Source: an uncultured Collinsella sp.
GTDB lineage: Bacteria; Actinomycetota; Coriobacteriia; Coriobacteriales; Coriobacteriaceae
Assembly (NCBI GenBank): GCA_958407555.1
Contig: CATYJC010000018.1
Location: 1-21,905 of the forward strand
Length of the DNA stretch: 21,905 nucleotides
Direction of reading: 5' to 3'
Position 1 is the stretch's first letter, and each line of letters starts with the position of its first letter. Under the pieces are notes generated by a model. It saw only the letters and a program-made list of their open reading frames with translations. It was not told the DNA's origin and did no database searches. Both the position numbers and the translations under genes were made by a program. Shown here one piece after another: positions 15,220 through 21,650 of this stretch.

Positions 15220-15672
15220 CTAAAGCGTCAGTCGAATAACCGGGCGCTTACCGTGGTAGCTTTCGATAATGGCACGAGCGTTGTCGACGGCCACGACACT
15301 CCTGAGCCTATTGGAGAATCCGCCCGCAATGAGGGCAAATACGACGGCGATGGCAAGGGCACAGTACGTGACCAAGCGTGCCTTCTTGCGAAATTCTCCG
15401 AGCTGATTGACCTTATCTCCGTAAAACATTCTGGCGATGATTTGTTGCTTGTGAAGTGTCGTACCTGCGGAAGGTAGAGGGTGGGGCGTCTCGGCGACGT
15501 TGCGTATGGGTGCACCTGTAACGGTATGTGATTCCGCCCAGTTAACCCTCCAGCCCACAATAACCAAGCACTGCTTGGTCGTTTGATATGGCCCCACAAA
15601 AGAGAATGGGATCAACAAGGTCAGCGAAACGGAATCGTTGGCATCAGGTCTACGGAAAGGAAAAAAGACCAT
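15220..15672 (-). CDS. Hypothetical small membrane protein, start uncertain
   Basis: Unrecognised; up to 150 residues from ATG 15672, which has AGAGGG six bases upstream. The C-terminal 70 residues look protein-like: a basic segment (NQLGEFRKKAR), one membrane helix (VTYCALAIAVVFALIAGGF), then RLRSVVAVDNARAIIESYHG. The N-terminal 80 residues look less convincing and would contain a 17-base palindrome at 15563-15579 that resembles an operator; their ATG also overlaps the start codon of the plus-strand gene. A shorter protein from ATG 15429 (69 residues) is therefore a good alternative. It precedes the 29-residue peptide gene on the same strand and may be co-transcribed with it. Confidence 0.35.
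   Translation of the reverse strand: MVFFPFRRPDANDSVSLTLLIPFSFVGPYQTTKQCLVIVGWRVNWAESHTVTGAPIRNVAETPHPLPSAGTTLHKQQIIARMFYGDKVNQLGEFRKKARLVTYCALAIAVVFALIAGGFSNRLRSVVAVDNARAIIESYHGKRPVIRLTL
15563..15579. promoter_or_regulatory. Palindrome, possible operator
   Basis: ACCAAGCA-C-TGCTTGGT, a perfect 8-base inverted repeat around one central base, 91 bases upstream of the plus-strand gene that starts at 15671. Odd-centred palindromes of this kind are common repressor sites. No clear -35/-10 pair is seen beside it. Confidence 0.35.
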
Positions 15673-16315
15673 GATTTACCCTCTTTGCGACATTGCCGGC
15701 AGGGACAGGGCAACTGATAAGCCGATCGTCAGTACTTGTGTCATGGATATGCAGGTGCAGCTGCTGCGTTATTTTCGCGATTATGGCTTGGATAACGATC
15801 CGGATTGGCGCGAGTCCCTCGATGTCATTCTCGAGTCCCAACAAGAAGACGGCTGCTTTCCTCTGAGCAGCGATCGCAATATGCCCAGTGATGCGCGCGT
15901 CGATTTTCTCTATCGACCTACGTACGCTTGCTGCCAGATCATGATGCGAGCTCTGCTGGGTGGAAAGCTAACGGACGAGCAGGGGCAACGAGTCAATACC
16001 GCTCTGTCTCGCGGCCTTGCTTTTTCCTGCGGGCGTGGTCTTAATGGCCACGGTATCGAAGATCTTGAGCGACAGTGCGAGGATGTTGCCGATTTTGGCC
16101 ATGCGGGGATTATGGAAATAGCTGAGCGTTATCCCCTGCTGTGCCCCGAGTTTTTCTCCCTCATTAATAAGATTGGAGACGAATACGTTGAGCGCATCGC
16201 CAACGGGGATGTGATTTACTACTTTGGATCAAATCTTGCACAGAAGATTTTGACGGCGGCAGAGTCCCTGGGCCGGACCAATCTGTCGCTCGACAAAATC
16301 CAGCGCTATCTTTAG
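15671..16315 (+). CDS. Hypothetical protein (214 residues)
   Basis: Not recognised. ATG 15671 follows GGAAAGGA about ten bases upstream; an in-frame start at 15638 is less likely. The protein is soluble and largely helical by appearance, with no signal peptide or membrane segment. The phrase DVILESQQEDGCFPLSSDRN resembles the Gln-x-x-Asp-Gly-x-aromatic turn found in alpha/alpha-toroid repeats (prenyltransferase or terpene-cyclase-like), followed by YRPTYACCQIMMRALLGG and a Cys- and Gly-rich GLAFSCGRGLNGHG. This likeness is weak and no enzyme activity is claimed. A 332-residue gene follows after 56 bases on the same strand, probably in one operon. Confidence 0.6.
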   Translation: MIYPLCDIAGRDRATDKPIVSTCVMDMQVQLLRYFRDYGLDNDPDWRESLDVILESQQEDGCFPLSSDRNMPSDARVDFLYRPTYACCQIMMRALLGGKLTDEQGQRVNTALSRGLAFSCGRGLNGHGIEDLERQCEDVADFGHAGIMEIAERYPLLCPEFFSLINKIGDEYVERIANGDVIYYFGSNLAQKILTAAESLGRTNLSLDKIQRYL

Positions 16316-16371
16316 ATGGACTCGAAGAGAAAATATCGATAGGTTAAAGATTAGAAAGGCGGGCGCCACCA

Positions 16372-17370
16372 ATGCTGCTTGGACAGTACATAAAAAGAAA
16401 CATGCCAGATGCGGTCGAGCTTAACGACATGGTTTCCCATCCAGGCGAGGGGTACGCTATTAGCCAGATGGAGGCTGCGCCCGTCGATACGGGGAGCTTG
16501 CGTATGCGCATCAAAGCATATGCAAATGGCCCTGATGGTCCATATTCGGAGGGACGCCTTGCGCTCTACCATCAGGTGCACGAGCTTTTTGCGCTGCTTG
16601 CAGCCGAGCCGTCCAACAAAGGCATGAAGGGCTACGAGCTCAAGGATTCCTTTATTGGCGGTGAAGAGGCAGACCTGATTATGCTCACCGTTTCCCACGT
16701 AGAGCGTTCACAGGAAGACATTGCCTATAACGTTTTGCTGTGCAGCAAGAATGCGGTGGGGGAGCGCCGTGCCAGGATTCGCGATGGCGTGCGTATCGGC
16801 GGCATGTGCGTAGCCGAGGAGTTTGGGTATCGCGGCGAATTCAGGTCCTCGGTACACCCGCTGGCGCTGCCGCTCAATTTGAGCGAGGTCTACGTGCTTA
16901 TGGATGCGCTGGCTGCCTATGAGCGCGGATGCAGCCGGTTTGATCCCCATGGTAGGACGGCTCGGCGTATTGCAGGCATGATCAAGCGCGAGCTGAGCGG
17001 TTACGCTAAGGAGAAACTTGGTTCGCGTTTGAAGGGGATGGGCTTTGCTCAACTGGAGGAGGTCGACCCCATGTTTGTTCCCGATATCCCGGGGGAAAGG
17101 GTACCCGGGGGCGGACCTTCGCAGGTTGCCAATTGGCTCTTATATGAAAAGGCTGGTCGCTGGGCGCGTGTGTGTCTTGCGGGTGGCGGGAGCGTACAAG
17201 GGATTATCTTGCCGCGAGCTGAGCTTGGGCGCTTCTTTGCGAGTCGTCCACAAGCGGCGAGGGACGGTGCGGCCCAAGCGGATTCACGACCCAAGTGTGT
17301 CGTCTGGCGAAGCGATGATGACTACGACGTTATCGATTGGGCAGATGTCGTGGATGTAAGGCGAGAATAG
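16372..17370 (+). CDS. Hypothetical protein (332 residues)
   Basis: Not recognised. ATG 16372 is preceded by AGAAAGGCGGG. There are no membrane helices or signal peptide. The N-terminal half has an acidic stretch (GEEADLIMLTVSHVERSQED). The middle has VHPLALPLNLSEVYVLMDAL followed by a basic region (GRTARRIAGMIKRELSGYAKEKLGSRLKG), and the C-terminal part ends in VVWRSDDDYDVIDWADVVDV. The alternating beta-like and basic segments would fit a regulatory or nucleic-acid-binding protein, but this is a guess. It follows the 214-residue gene on the same strand and is followed by the repeat-rich gene-free stretch, with no classical terminator unless the hairpins at 17377-17513 serve as one. Confidence 0.6.
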   Translation: MLLGQYIKRNMPDAVELNDMVSHPGEGYAISQMEAAPVDTGSLRMRIKAYANGPDGPYSEGRLALYHQVHELFALLAAEPSNKGMKGYELKDSFIGGEEADLIMLTVSHVERSQEDIAYNVLLCSKNAVGERRARIRDGVRIGGMCVAEEFGYRGEFRSSVHPLALPLNLSEVYVLMDALAAYERGCSRFDPHGRTARRIAGMIKRELSGYAKEKLGSRLKGMGFAQLEEVDPMFVPDIPGERVPGGGPSQVANWLLYEKAGRWARVCLAGGGSVQGIILPRAELGRFFASRPQAARDGAAQADSRPKCVVWRSDDDYDVIDWADVVDVRRE

Positions 17371-17376
17371 ATAAAT

Positions 17377-17433
17377 GTCTCGATCTGTAACACGAAGGGA
17401 TGGAAAACCGTTCGTACTGTTACAGAATGAGAC
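17377..17433. repeat. Hairpin repeat unit 1
   Basis: GTCTCGATCTGTAACA (17377-17392) pairs with TGTTACAGAATGAGAC (17418-17433), two mismatches. Inside, ACGAA and TTCGT form a second short stem with a 14-base loop. Same outer stem as unit 2, different inner sequence. Confidence 0.8.
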
Positions 17434-17456
17434 GTAAGCCAGGGTCTCTGCGAAAC

Positions 17457-17513
17457 ATCTCGATCTGTAACAGATAGGGGAGAAAATGTTCTCTAAATGT
17501 TACAGATAGAGAC
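17457..17513. repeat. Hairpin repeat unit 2
   Basis: TCTCGATCTGTAACA (17458-17472) pairs with TGTTACAGATAGAGA (17498-17512), one mismatch. The inner part holds GAGAA and TTCTC. The unit is 57 bases long like unit 1, offset from it by exactly 80 bases. Confidence 0.8.
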
Positions 17514-17544
17514 AAAGGCGGGAGCGGGCCCAGCCGTTTACCTT

Positions 17545-17659
17545 GAGCGTGGATTTCTGGACGAACGGGAGTGGAAAATCTCCCGCTTAGTGAATGAGCG
17601 TGGATAATCTGCCACTTTGGCCTTGGGGTCACGCTAAAAGTGGGAGATTGTCCACGCTC
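17545..17659. repeat. Second inverted-repeat family (GAGCGTGGA type)
   Basis: The main pair has 22-base arms at 17596-17617 and 17638-17659 with two mismatches and a 20-base loop. A further direct copy of the element lies at 17545-17589, starting GAGCGTGGA and ending GTGGAAAATCTCCCGCTTA, with its own small CGGGAG/CTCCCG hairpin. The shared core is GTGGA-AATCT-CC-CTT with small changes. Sequence is unrelated to the hairpins just upstream. Confidence 0.7.
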
Positions 17660-17874
17660 GATCATGCCGTGGAAGCCCGATCGCGATCTATGTCGATCTA
17701 TGTAATAGTGCAAGAGGGTCGTTATCGAAGGTCGATGCTGTAGGCGTACTCCACCGTGCCAAAGTGTTCCCTTGGGAAATGTCACCAGTGCAGCCAAATC
17801 CATCGACCTTCATATCTAAACTTAACAAAACCGCAGGTCGAAGGCATATAGATACGCCCGGCACCGTGTATCTA
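17660..17874. other. Gene-free stretch upstream of the tRNA-tuf promoter
   Basis: No coding region, tRNA or strong hairpin is convincing here. A short duplicated CGATCTATGT occurs at about 17693-17704. Open frames on either strand are short and composed unlike the neighbouring genes. Confidence 0.5.
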
Positions 17875-17914
17875 GAGGTTTTCGTTGACAGCCCCCAAGG
17901 TTGCATCGTATTAT
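17875..17914 (+). promoter_or_regulatory. Strong promoter of the tRNA(Tyr)-tRNA(Thr)-tRNA(Met)-tuf unit
   Basis: Perfect -35 TTGACA (17885-17890) and -10 TATTAT (17909-17914), spacer 18 bases, 62 bases before tRNA(Tyr). The block GAGGTTTTCNTTGACAGC around the -35 recurs at the rpmG promoter. Confidence 0.8.
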
Positions 17915-17976
17915 CTTTTTCGTTCGCGGGGGCGGCGGTCCAAAAGACCAAAGAACCTGCGGATACTTGAACGATT

Positions 17977-18058
17977 GGGAGTTTGCCCGAGTGGTTAATG
18001 GGGACGGGCTGTAAACCCGTTGGCTCTGCCTACATAGGTTCGAATCCTATAGCTCCCA
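17977..18058 (+). tRNA. tRNA-Tyr (anticodon GTA)
   Basis: Class II tRNA with a long variable arm. Acceptor GGGAGTT pairs AGCTCCC, anticodon stem ACGGG/CCCGT with GTA at 18011-18013, T-arm ATAGGTTCGAATCCTAT, discriminator A. The following bases are CCC, so CCA is not encoded, unlike the other four tRNAs in the window. Confidence 0.95.
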
Positions 18059-18068
18059 CCCGTCAAGT

Positions 18069-18144
18069 GCCTGTATAGCTCAGTCGGTAGAGCACTTCGT
18101 TGGTAACGAAGAGGTCACCAGTTCAAGTCTGGTTGCAGGCTCCA
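18069..18144 (+). tRNA. tRNA-Thr (anticodon GGT)
   Basis: Acceptor GCCTGTA pairs TGCAGGC, anticodon stem CTTCG/CGAAG with loop TTGGTAA (GGT at 18102-18104), T-arm CCAGTTCAAGTCTGG, discriminator T and CCA encoded. It reads ACC and ACU. Ten bases after tRNA(Tyr), surely in the same transcript. Confidence 0.95.
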
Positions 18145-18147
18145 TCC

Positions 18148-18224
18148 GGCGGTGTAGCTCAGTTGGTTAGAGCACACGGTTCATACCCGTGGCGTCACTG
18201 GTTCGAATCCAGTCACCGCTACCA
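18148..18224 (+). tRNA. tRNA-Met, elongator type (anticodon CAT)
   Basis: Acceptor GGCGGTG pairs CACCGCT (first pair G-T), anticodon stem CACGG/CCGTG with CAT at 18182-18184, T-arm CTGGTTCGAATCCAG, CCA encoded. The anticodon stem lacks the three G-C pairs of initiator tRNA, so this is the elongator. It lies four bases after tRNA(Thr). Confidence 0.93.
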
Positions 18225-18235
18225 TAGGTAACACG

Positions 18236-18277
18236 GTGGCTTCTCAATAATATGTTGAGAGGCCACTATGGTATAAA
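18236..18277 (+). promoter_or_regulatory. Hairpin and possible promoter in the tuf leader
   Basis: GTGGCTTCTCAA (18236-18247) and TTGAGAGGCCAC (18255-18266) form a 12-base stem with one T-G pair and a 7-base loop, without a T-tract. It could be an RNase processing site that separates the tRNAs from tuf mRNA. TGG-TATAAA (18269-18277) resembles an extended -10 and may give tuf a second promoter. Confidence 0.5.
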
Positions 18278-18320
18278 GGCAAAGTCCCGTCGGGGGACGA
18301 CCTGTTATGAGGAGGGCTTT

Positions 18321-19511
18321 ATGGCCAAAGAGAAGTTTGAGCGCACTAAGCCGCATGTTAACATCGGCACCATTGGTCACGTCGACCACGGCAAGACCAC
18401 GCTGACCGCCGCCATCACCAAGGTTCTCTCTGAGACCGAGGGCTGCAAGGCTGACTTCACTGCGTTCGAGAACATCGACAAGGCTCCCGAGGAGCGCGAG
18501 CGCGGCATTACGATCTCCGTCTCCCACGTCGAGTACGAGACTGCTGCCCGTCACTACGCTCACGTTGACTGCCCGGGCCACGCTGACTACGTCAAGAACA
18601 TGATCTCCGGTGCCGCTCAGATGGACGGCGCTATCCTGGTCATCGCCGCTACCGACGGCCCCATGGCTCAGACCCGCGAGCACATCCTGCTCGCCCGTCA
18701 GGTCGGCGTTCCCTACATCGTCGTCTTCCTGAACAAGTGCGACATGGTCGACGATGACGAGCTCATCGACCTCGTCGAGATGGAGACCCGTGAGCTCCTC
18801 TCCGAGTACGATTTCCCCGGCGACGACATCCCCGTCATCCGTGGTTCCGCTCTGGGCGCTCTCGAGGGCGACGCCAAGTGGATGGACGCTATCCGCGAGC
18901 TCATGAAGGCCGTCGACGAGTACATCCCGACGCCTGCTCGTAACAACGACCTCCCCTTCCTGATGGCCGTTGAGGACGTTATGACCATCTCCGGCCGTGG
19001 TACCGTTGCTACCGGCCGTGTCGAGCGCGGTGAGCTCAAGCTCAACGAGCCCGTCGAGATCGTCGGCATCAAGGATACCCAGAGCACCGTCGTTACCGGT
19101 ATCGAGATGTTCCGTAAGTCCATGGACTTCTGCGAGGCTGGCGACAACGTCGGTCTGCTGCTCCGCGGCATCAAGCGTGAGGACATCGAGCGCGGCCAGG
19201 TTCTCTGCAAGCCCGGTTCGGTTACCCCGCACACCAAGTTCACCGGCGAGATCTACGTTCTGACCAAGGAGGAGGGCGGCCGTCACACCCCGTTCTTCGA
19301 TGGTTATCGTCCTCAGTTCTACTTCCGTACCACCGACGTTACCGGTACGGTCAAGCTCCCCGAGGGCACCGAGATGGCTATGCCTGGTGACCACATCACC
19401 ATCGAGGGCGACCTCATTCACCCGATCGCCATGGAGGAGGGTCTGCGCTTCGCTATCCGCGAGGGTGGCCACACCGTCGGTTCGGGCATCGTCTCCACGA
19501 TCATTGAGTAA
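18321..19511 (+). CDS. tuf: Elongation factor Tu
   Basis: 396-residue GTPase that brings aminoacyl-tRNA to the ribosome. GTP-binding motifs are GHVDHGKT (19-26), DCPGH (83-87) and NKCD (138-141); domains II and III follow (RGTVATGRVERG, then PHTKFTGEIYVLTKEEGGRH and the end TVGSGIVSTIIE). ATG 18321 is preceded by GAGGAGGG at good spacing; an upstream in-frame start at 18252 lies in the leader hairpin and is rejected. The gene is downstream of three tRNAs, an arrangement also known from E. coli tufB, and ends in a strong terminator. Codon use is strongly biased, as in highly expressed genes. Confidence 0.98.
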   Translation: MAKEKFERTKPHVNIGTIGHVDHGKTTLTAAITKVLSETEGCKADFTAFENIDKAPEERERGITISVSHVEYETAARHYAHVDCPGHADYVKNMISGAAQMDGAILVIAATDGPMAQTREHILLARQVGVPYIVVFLNKCDMVDDDELIDLVEMETRELLSEYDFPGDDIPVIRGSALGALEGDAKWMDAIRELMKAVDEYIPTPARNNDLPFLMAVEDVMTISGRGTVATGRVERGELKLNEPVEIVGIKDTQSTVVTGIEMFRKSMDFCEAGDNVGLLLRGIKREDIERGQVLCKPGSVTPHTKFTGEIYVLTKEEGGRHTPFFDGYRPQFYFRTTDVTGTVKLPEGTEMAMPGDHITIEGDLIHPIAMEEGLRFAIREGGHTVGSGIVSTIIE

Positions 19512-19540
19512 ATTAGCTCTTTGATATAGCTGACTTAGAG

Positions 19541-19574
19541 AGAACCCGGCACTTATAGGGTGCCGGGTTCTTTT
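19541..19574 (+). terminator. Terminator of the tuf operon
   Basis: Perfect 12-base arms AGAACCCGGCAC (19541-19552) and GTGCCGGGTTCT (19560-19571), 7-base loop, then TTT. About 30 bases after the tuf stop. Confidence 0.92.
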
Positions 19575-19644
19575 CTACGCGGGGCTTGTTCCCTGACGAT
19601 TGCGCTTCGCTCGCTCTTAAGCCGAGCGTGAAGGATCGATTAGA

Positions 19645-19693
19645 TCTCGCTGGCTTCATTGATGTGTTCCAAATATGAATGGATCCAGCGAGA
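19645..19693. repeat. Inverted repeat upstream of the rpmG promoter
   Basis: TCTCGCTGG (19645-19653) and CCAGCGAGA (19685-19693), perfect 9-base arms with a 31-base AT-rich loop, ending 22 bases before the -35 box. It may be an operator or a remnant; role unknown. Confidence 0.45.
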
Positions 19694-19705
19694 ACCAATT
19701 GATTC

Positions 19706-19745
19706 GAGGTTTTCATTGACAGCACTTACGTAGAGCTGATAAAGT
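19706..19745 (+). promoter_or_regulatory. Promoter of rpmG-tRNA(Trp)-secE-nusG
   Basis: TTGACA (19716-19721) and TAAAGT (19740-19745), spacer 18 bases, 45 bases before rpmG. The block GAGGTTTTCNTTGACAGC at 19706-19723 matches the one at the tRNA-tuf promoter with one variable base. Confidence 0.7.
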
Positions 19746-19790
19746 ACCAACTCGTGCCCGTACGGGGCGGAAATGAAAGGTTCAGGATAA

Positions 19791-19940
19791 ATGCGTACTC
19801 TAGTTACTCTTGCGTGCACTGAGTGCAAGCGCCGCAACTATACGACCACCAAGAACAAGTCGAACATGCCTGATCGTATGGAGATCAAGAAGTATTGCCC
19901 CTGGTGCCGTCACCACACGCTGCACAAAGAGACTCGCTAG
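19791..19940 (+). CDS. rpmG: 50S ribosomal protein L33
   Basis: 49-residue ribosomal protein of the large subunit. Translation reads MRTLVTLACTECKRRNYTTT, then KNKSNMPDRMEIKKYCPWCR to the end HHTLHKETR. Two Cys pairs (CTEC and CPWC) make this the zinc-binding C+ form. AAAGG and CAGGA lie upstream of ATG 19791. The gene starts the operon that continues with tRNA(Trp) and secE, as in many bacteria. Confidence 0.95.
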   Translation: MRTLVTLACTECKRRNYTTTKNKSNMPDRMEIKKYCPWCRHHTLHKETR

Positions 19941-19953
19941 TCTCTAGTCACAT

Positions 19954-20029
19954 ACGCCAGTAGTTCAATTGGTAGAGCATCGGTCTCCAAAACCGAGTGT
20001 TGAGGGTTCGAGTCCTTCCTGGCGTGCCA
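19954..20029 (+). tRNA. tRNA-Trp (anticodon CCA)
   Basis: Acceptor ACGCCAG pairs CTGGCGT, anticodon stem TCGGT/ACCGA with loop CTCCAAA (CCA at 19987-19989), T-arm AGGGTTCGAGTCCTT, discriminator G, 3' CCA encoded. It sits 13 bases after rpmG and ahead of secE, a widespread arrangement. Confidence 0.96.
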
Positions 20030-20038
20030 GTCATTATT

Positions 20039-20069
20039 CCGTAAGCTCCCAATTGGGGGCTTACGGTTT
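20039..20069 (+). terminator. Hairpin between tRNA(Trp) and secE
   Basis: CCGTAAGCTCCC (20039-20050) and GGGGGCTTACGG (20055-20066), a 12-base stem with one T-G pair and a 4-base loop AATT, followed by only TTTA. It could be a partial terminator or a processing site that frees tRNA(Trp). Confidence 0.6.
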
Positions 20070-20105
20070 ACTCATGTATAAGCGCATTGCGCGGAGGTAA
20101 CCCAA

Positions 20106-20444
20106 ATGGCCAACAAGAAGAACAAGAAGAAGGCTCAGCAGCCGGCACCTGCCAACAACGCTGCCGCCAACTCCAAGGTTGAGGCCAAGAAGGCCGTTGC
20201 CAAGAAGAACGAGAAGGCTGCGAAGTCCAAGAAGAACGAGAAGCCTGGTTTCTTCGCGCGCACCAAGAAGTATTTCGCTTCGGTGAAGTCCGAGATGAAG
20301 CGTGTCACGTGGCCCGATAAGAAGGAGCTCGTGAACTACTCGGTCGTCGTTTGCGCTTCTCTGATCGTCGTCGGCGTCGTCATCGCTCTGCTCGATGCTG
20401 GCTTTGGCGAGGCTCTTGCTCTGTTCTCTGGATTGAGGGGCTAA
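20106..20444 (+). CDS. secE: Preprotein translocase subunit SecE
   Basis: 112-residue membrane subunit of the SecYEG channel. The family signature EMKRVTWPDKKELVNYSVVV precedes a single membrane helix (VVCASLIVVGVVIALLDAGF). The N-terminal 50 residues are a Lys/Ala/Asn-rich basic extension, often seen in actinobacterial SecE. GGAGGT lies eight bases upstream of ATG 20106. It ends three bases before nusG. Confidence 0.95.
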   Translation: MANKKNKKKAQQPAPANNAAANSKVEAKKAVAKKNEKAAKSKKNEKPGFFARTKKYFASVKSEMKRVTWPDKKELVNYSVVVCASLIVVGVVIALLDAGFGEALALFSGLRG

Positions 20445-20447
20445 ACC

Positions 20448-20984
20448 ATGTCTAAGCGTTGGTACGTCGTTCACACTTACTCTGGATACGAGAACCGTGT
20501 TAAGTCCGATCTCGAGCATCGCATCGAGACCATGGGCATGCAGGACCGTATCTTTGATATCGAGATTCCTATGGAGCGCGTCACCGAGATCAAAGAGGGT
20601 GGCAAGCGCGAGACCAAGGATTCCAAGATCTTCCCGGGTTATGTCCTGGTTCGCATGGAGATGGATGACGATGCGTGGACGTGTGTTCGCAACACGCCCG
20701 GTGTCACCGGTTTCCTGGGCGGCAATGGCAAGCCCGCTCCGCTTTCCCGCGACGAGTACAATAAGATGACTCGTCGTCCCGGTAAGGGCGATTCGCCCAA
20801 GCGTACGTCGGTTGATATTGAGGTCGGTACGTCCGTCCGCGTCACTGATGGCCCGCTTACCGACTTTGATGGCAAGGTCTCCGAGGTTAACACCGAGGCA
20901 GGCAAGCTCAAGGTCACGCTGATGATCTTTGGCCGCGAGACGCCGGTCGAGCTCGACTTTAACCAGGTCGCTGTCATCGCTTAA
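20448..20984 (+). CDS. nusG: Transcription termination/antitermination protein NusG
   Basis: 178-residue elongation factor that binds RNA polymerase. The NGN domain opens with WYVVHTYSGYENRVKSDLEH and contains FPGYVLVRMEMDDDAW and VTGFLG; the KOW domain is at about 125-160 (GTSVRVTDGPLTDFDGKVSE), ending in ETPVELDFNQVAVIA. The length is normal for NusG without inserts. It follows secE by three bases and is separated from rplK by 120 bases, where a weak promoter may lie. Confidence 0.96.
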   Translation: MSKRWYVVHTYSGYENRVKSDLEHRIETMGMQDRIFDIEIPMERVTEIKEGGKRETKDSKIFPGYVLVRMEMDDDAWTCVRNTPGVTGFLGGNGKPAPLSRDEYNKMTRRPGKGDSPKRTSVDIEVGTSVRVTDGPLTDFDGKVSEVNTEAGKLKVTLMIFGRETPVELDFNQVAVIA

Positions 20985-21104
20985 GTTTTCGTCCGTTCGC
21001 GCGAGCGTGCTTCTTCTGTGACTGCTCATCTCAGGAGTGCTTCTAACACGTGCGTGCTTACGATATAGCAAGTACTTCACACTCGTGATTCGAAAGGAAT
21101 GACC

Positions 21105-21533
21105 ATGGCTGAGAAGAAGGTTGCCAACGTCATTAAGCTCCAGATTCCTGCTGGTGCAGCTAACCCCGCTCCTCCCGTCGGTCCCGCCCTGGGCGCTGCT
21201 GGCGTGAACATCATGCAGTTCTGCCAGGCCTTTAACGCCGAGACGCAGGACAAGAAGGGCGACATCATCCCTGTTGAGATTACTGTCTTCGAGGATAAGT
21301 CCTTCTCCTTCATCACCAAGACCCCGCCGGCGGCTCACCTCATCAAGAAGGAGCTGAACCTCAAGTCTGGTTCCGCTAAGCCCCAGGCCGACAAGGTTGG
21401 TCAGCTCTCTCAGGAGCAGCTCACCAAGATCGCCGAGATCAAGATGCCGGACCTCAATGCCAATGACATTGACGCCGCCAAGAAGATCATCGCCGGTACT
21501 GCCCGTTCCATGGGCGTCACCATCGCTGAGTAG
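21105..21533 (+). CDS. rplK: 50S ribosomal protein L11
   Basis: 142-residue protein of the GTPase-associated centre of the large subunit. The N-terminal KLQIPAGAANPAPPVGPALG, GVNIMQFCQAFNAET and C-terminal KMPDLNANDIDAAKKIIAGT with ARSMGVTI are diagnostic. GAAAGGA stands six bases before ATG 21105; an ATG two codons earlier is less well placed. Followed by rplA, as almost always. Confidence 0.97.
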   Translation: MAEKKVANVIKLQIPAGAANPAPPVGPALGAAGVNIMQFCQAFNAETQDKKGDIIPVEITVFEDKSFSFITKTPPAAHLIKKELNLKSGSAKPQADKVGQLSQEQLTKIAEIKMPDLNANDIDAAKKIIAGTARSMGVTIAE

Positions 21534-21551
21534 CGATTTCTTTTGGTAACG

Positions 21552-21600
21552 ACGGGTGTTCCGACCTGGGCGCCCGTTAAATGTGTGCAATAGGGCACAC
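21552..21600 (+). other. Two hairpins in the rplK-rplA gap
   Basis: ACGGGTG (21552-21558) with CGCCCGT (21571-21577), then GTGTGC (21583-21588) with GCACAC (21595-21600). Neither has a T-tract. They may tune rplA expression; an L1-binding role cannot be shown here. Confidence 0.35.
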
Positions 21601-21650
21601 GATACGATGTGGGAGGGCTCGCGCCCGTTTAACCACAGGAGGTAATGCAC

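Noticed and set aside
17377..17659. CRISPR array
   Set aside because: The repeats are inverted hairpins, only two units per family, without uniform spacers or cas genes.
17764..17970. Short plus-strand frame upstream of tRNA(Tyr)
   Set aside because: It runs through the strong promoter at 17885-17914 and has no ribosome binding site or recognisable domain.
18219..19472. Minus-strand open frame opposite tuf
   Set aside because: Shadow of the strongly biased tuf codons.
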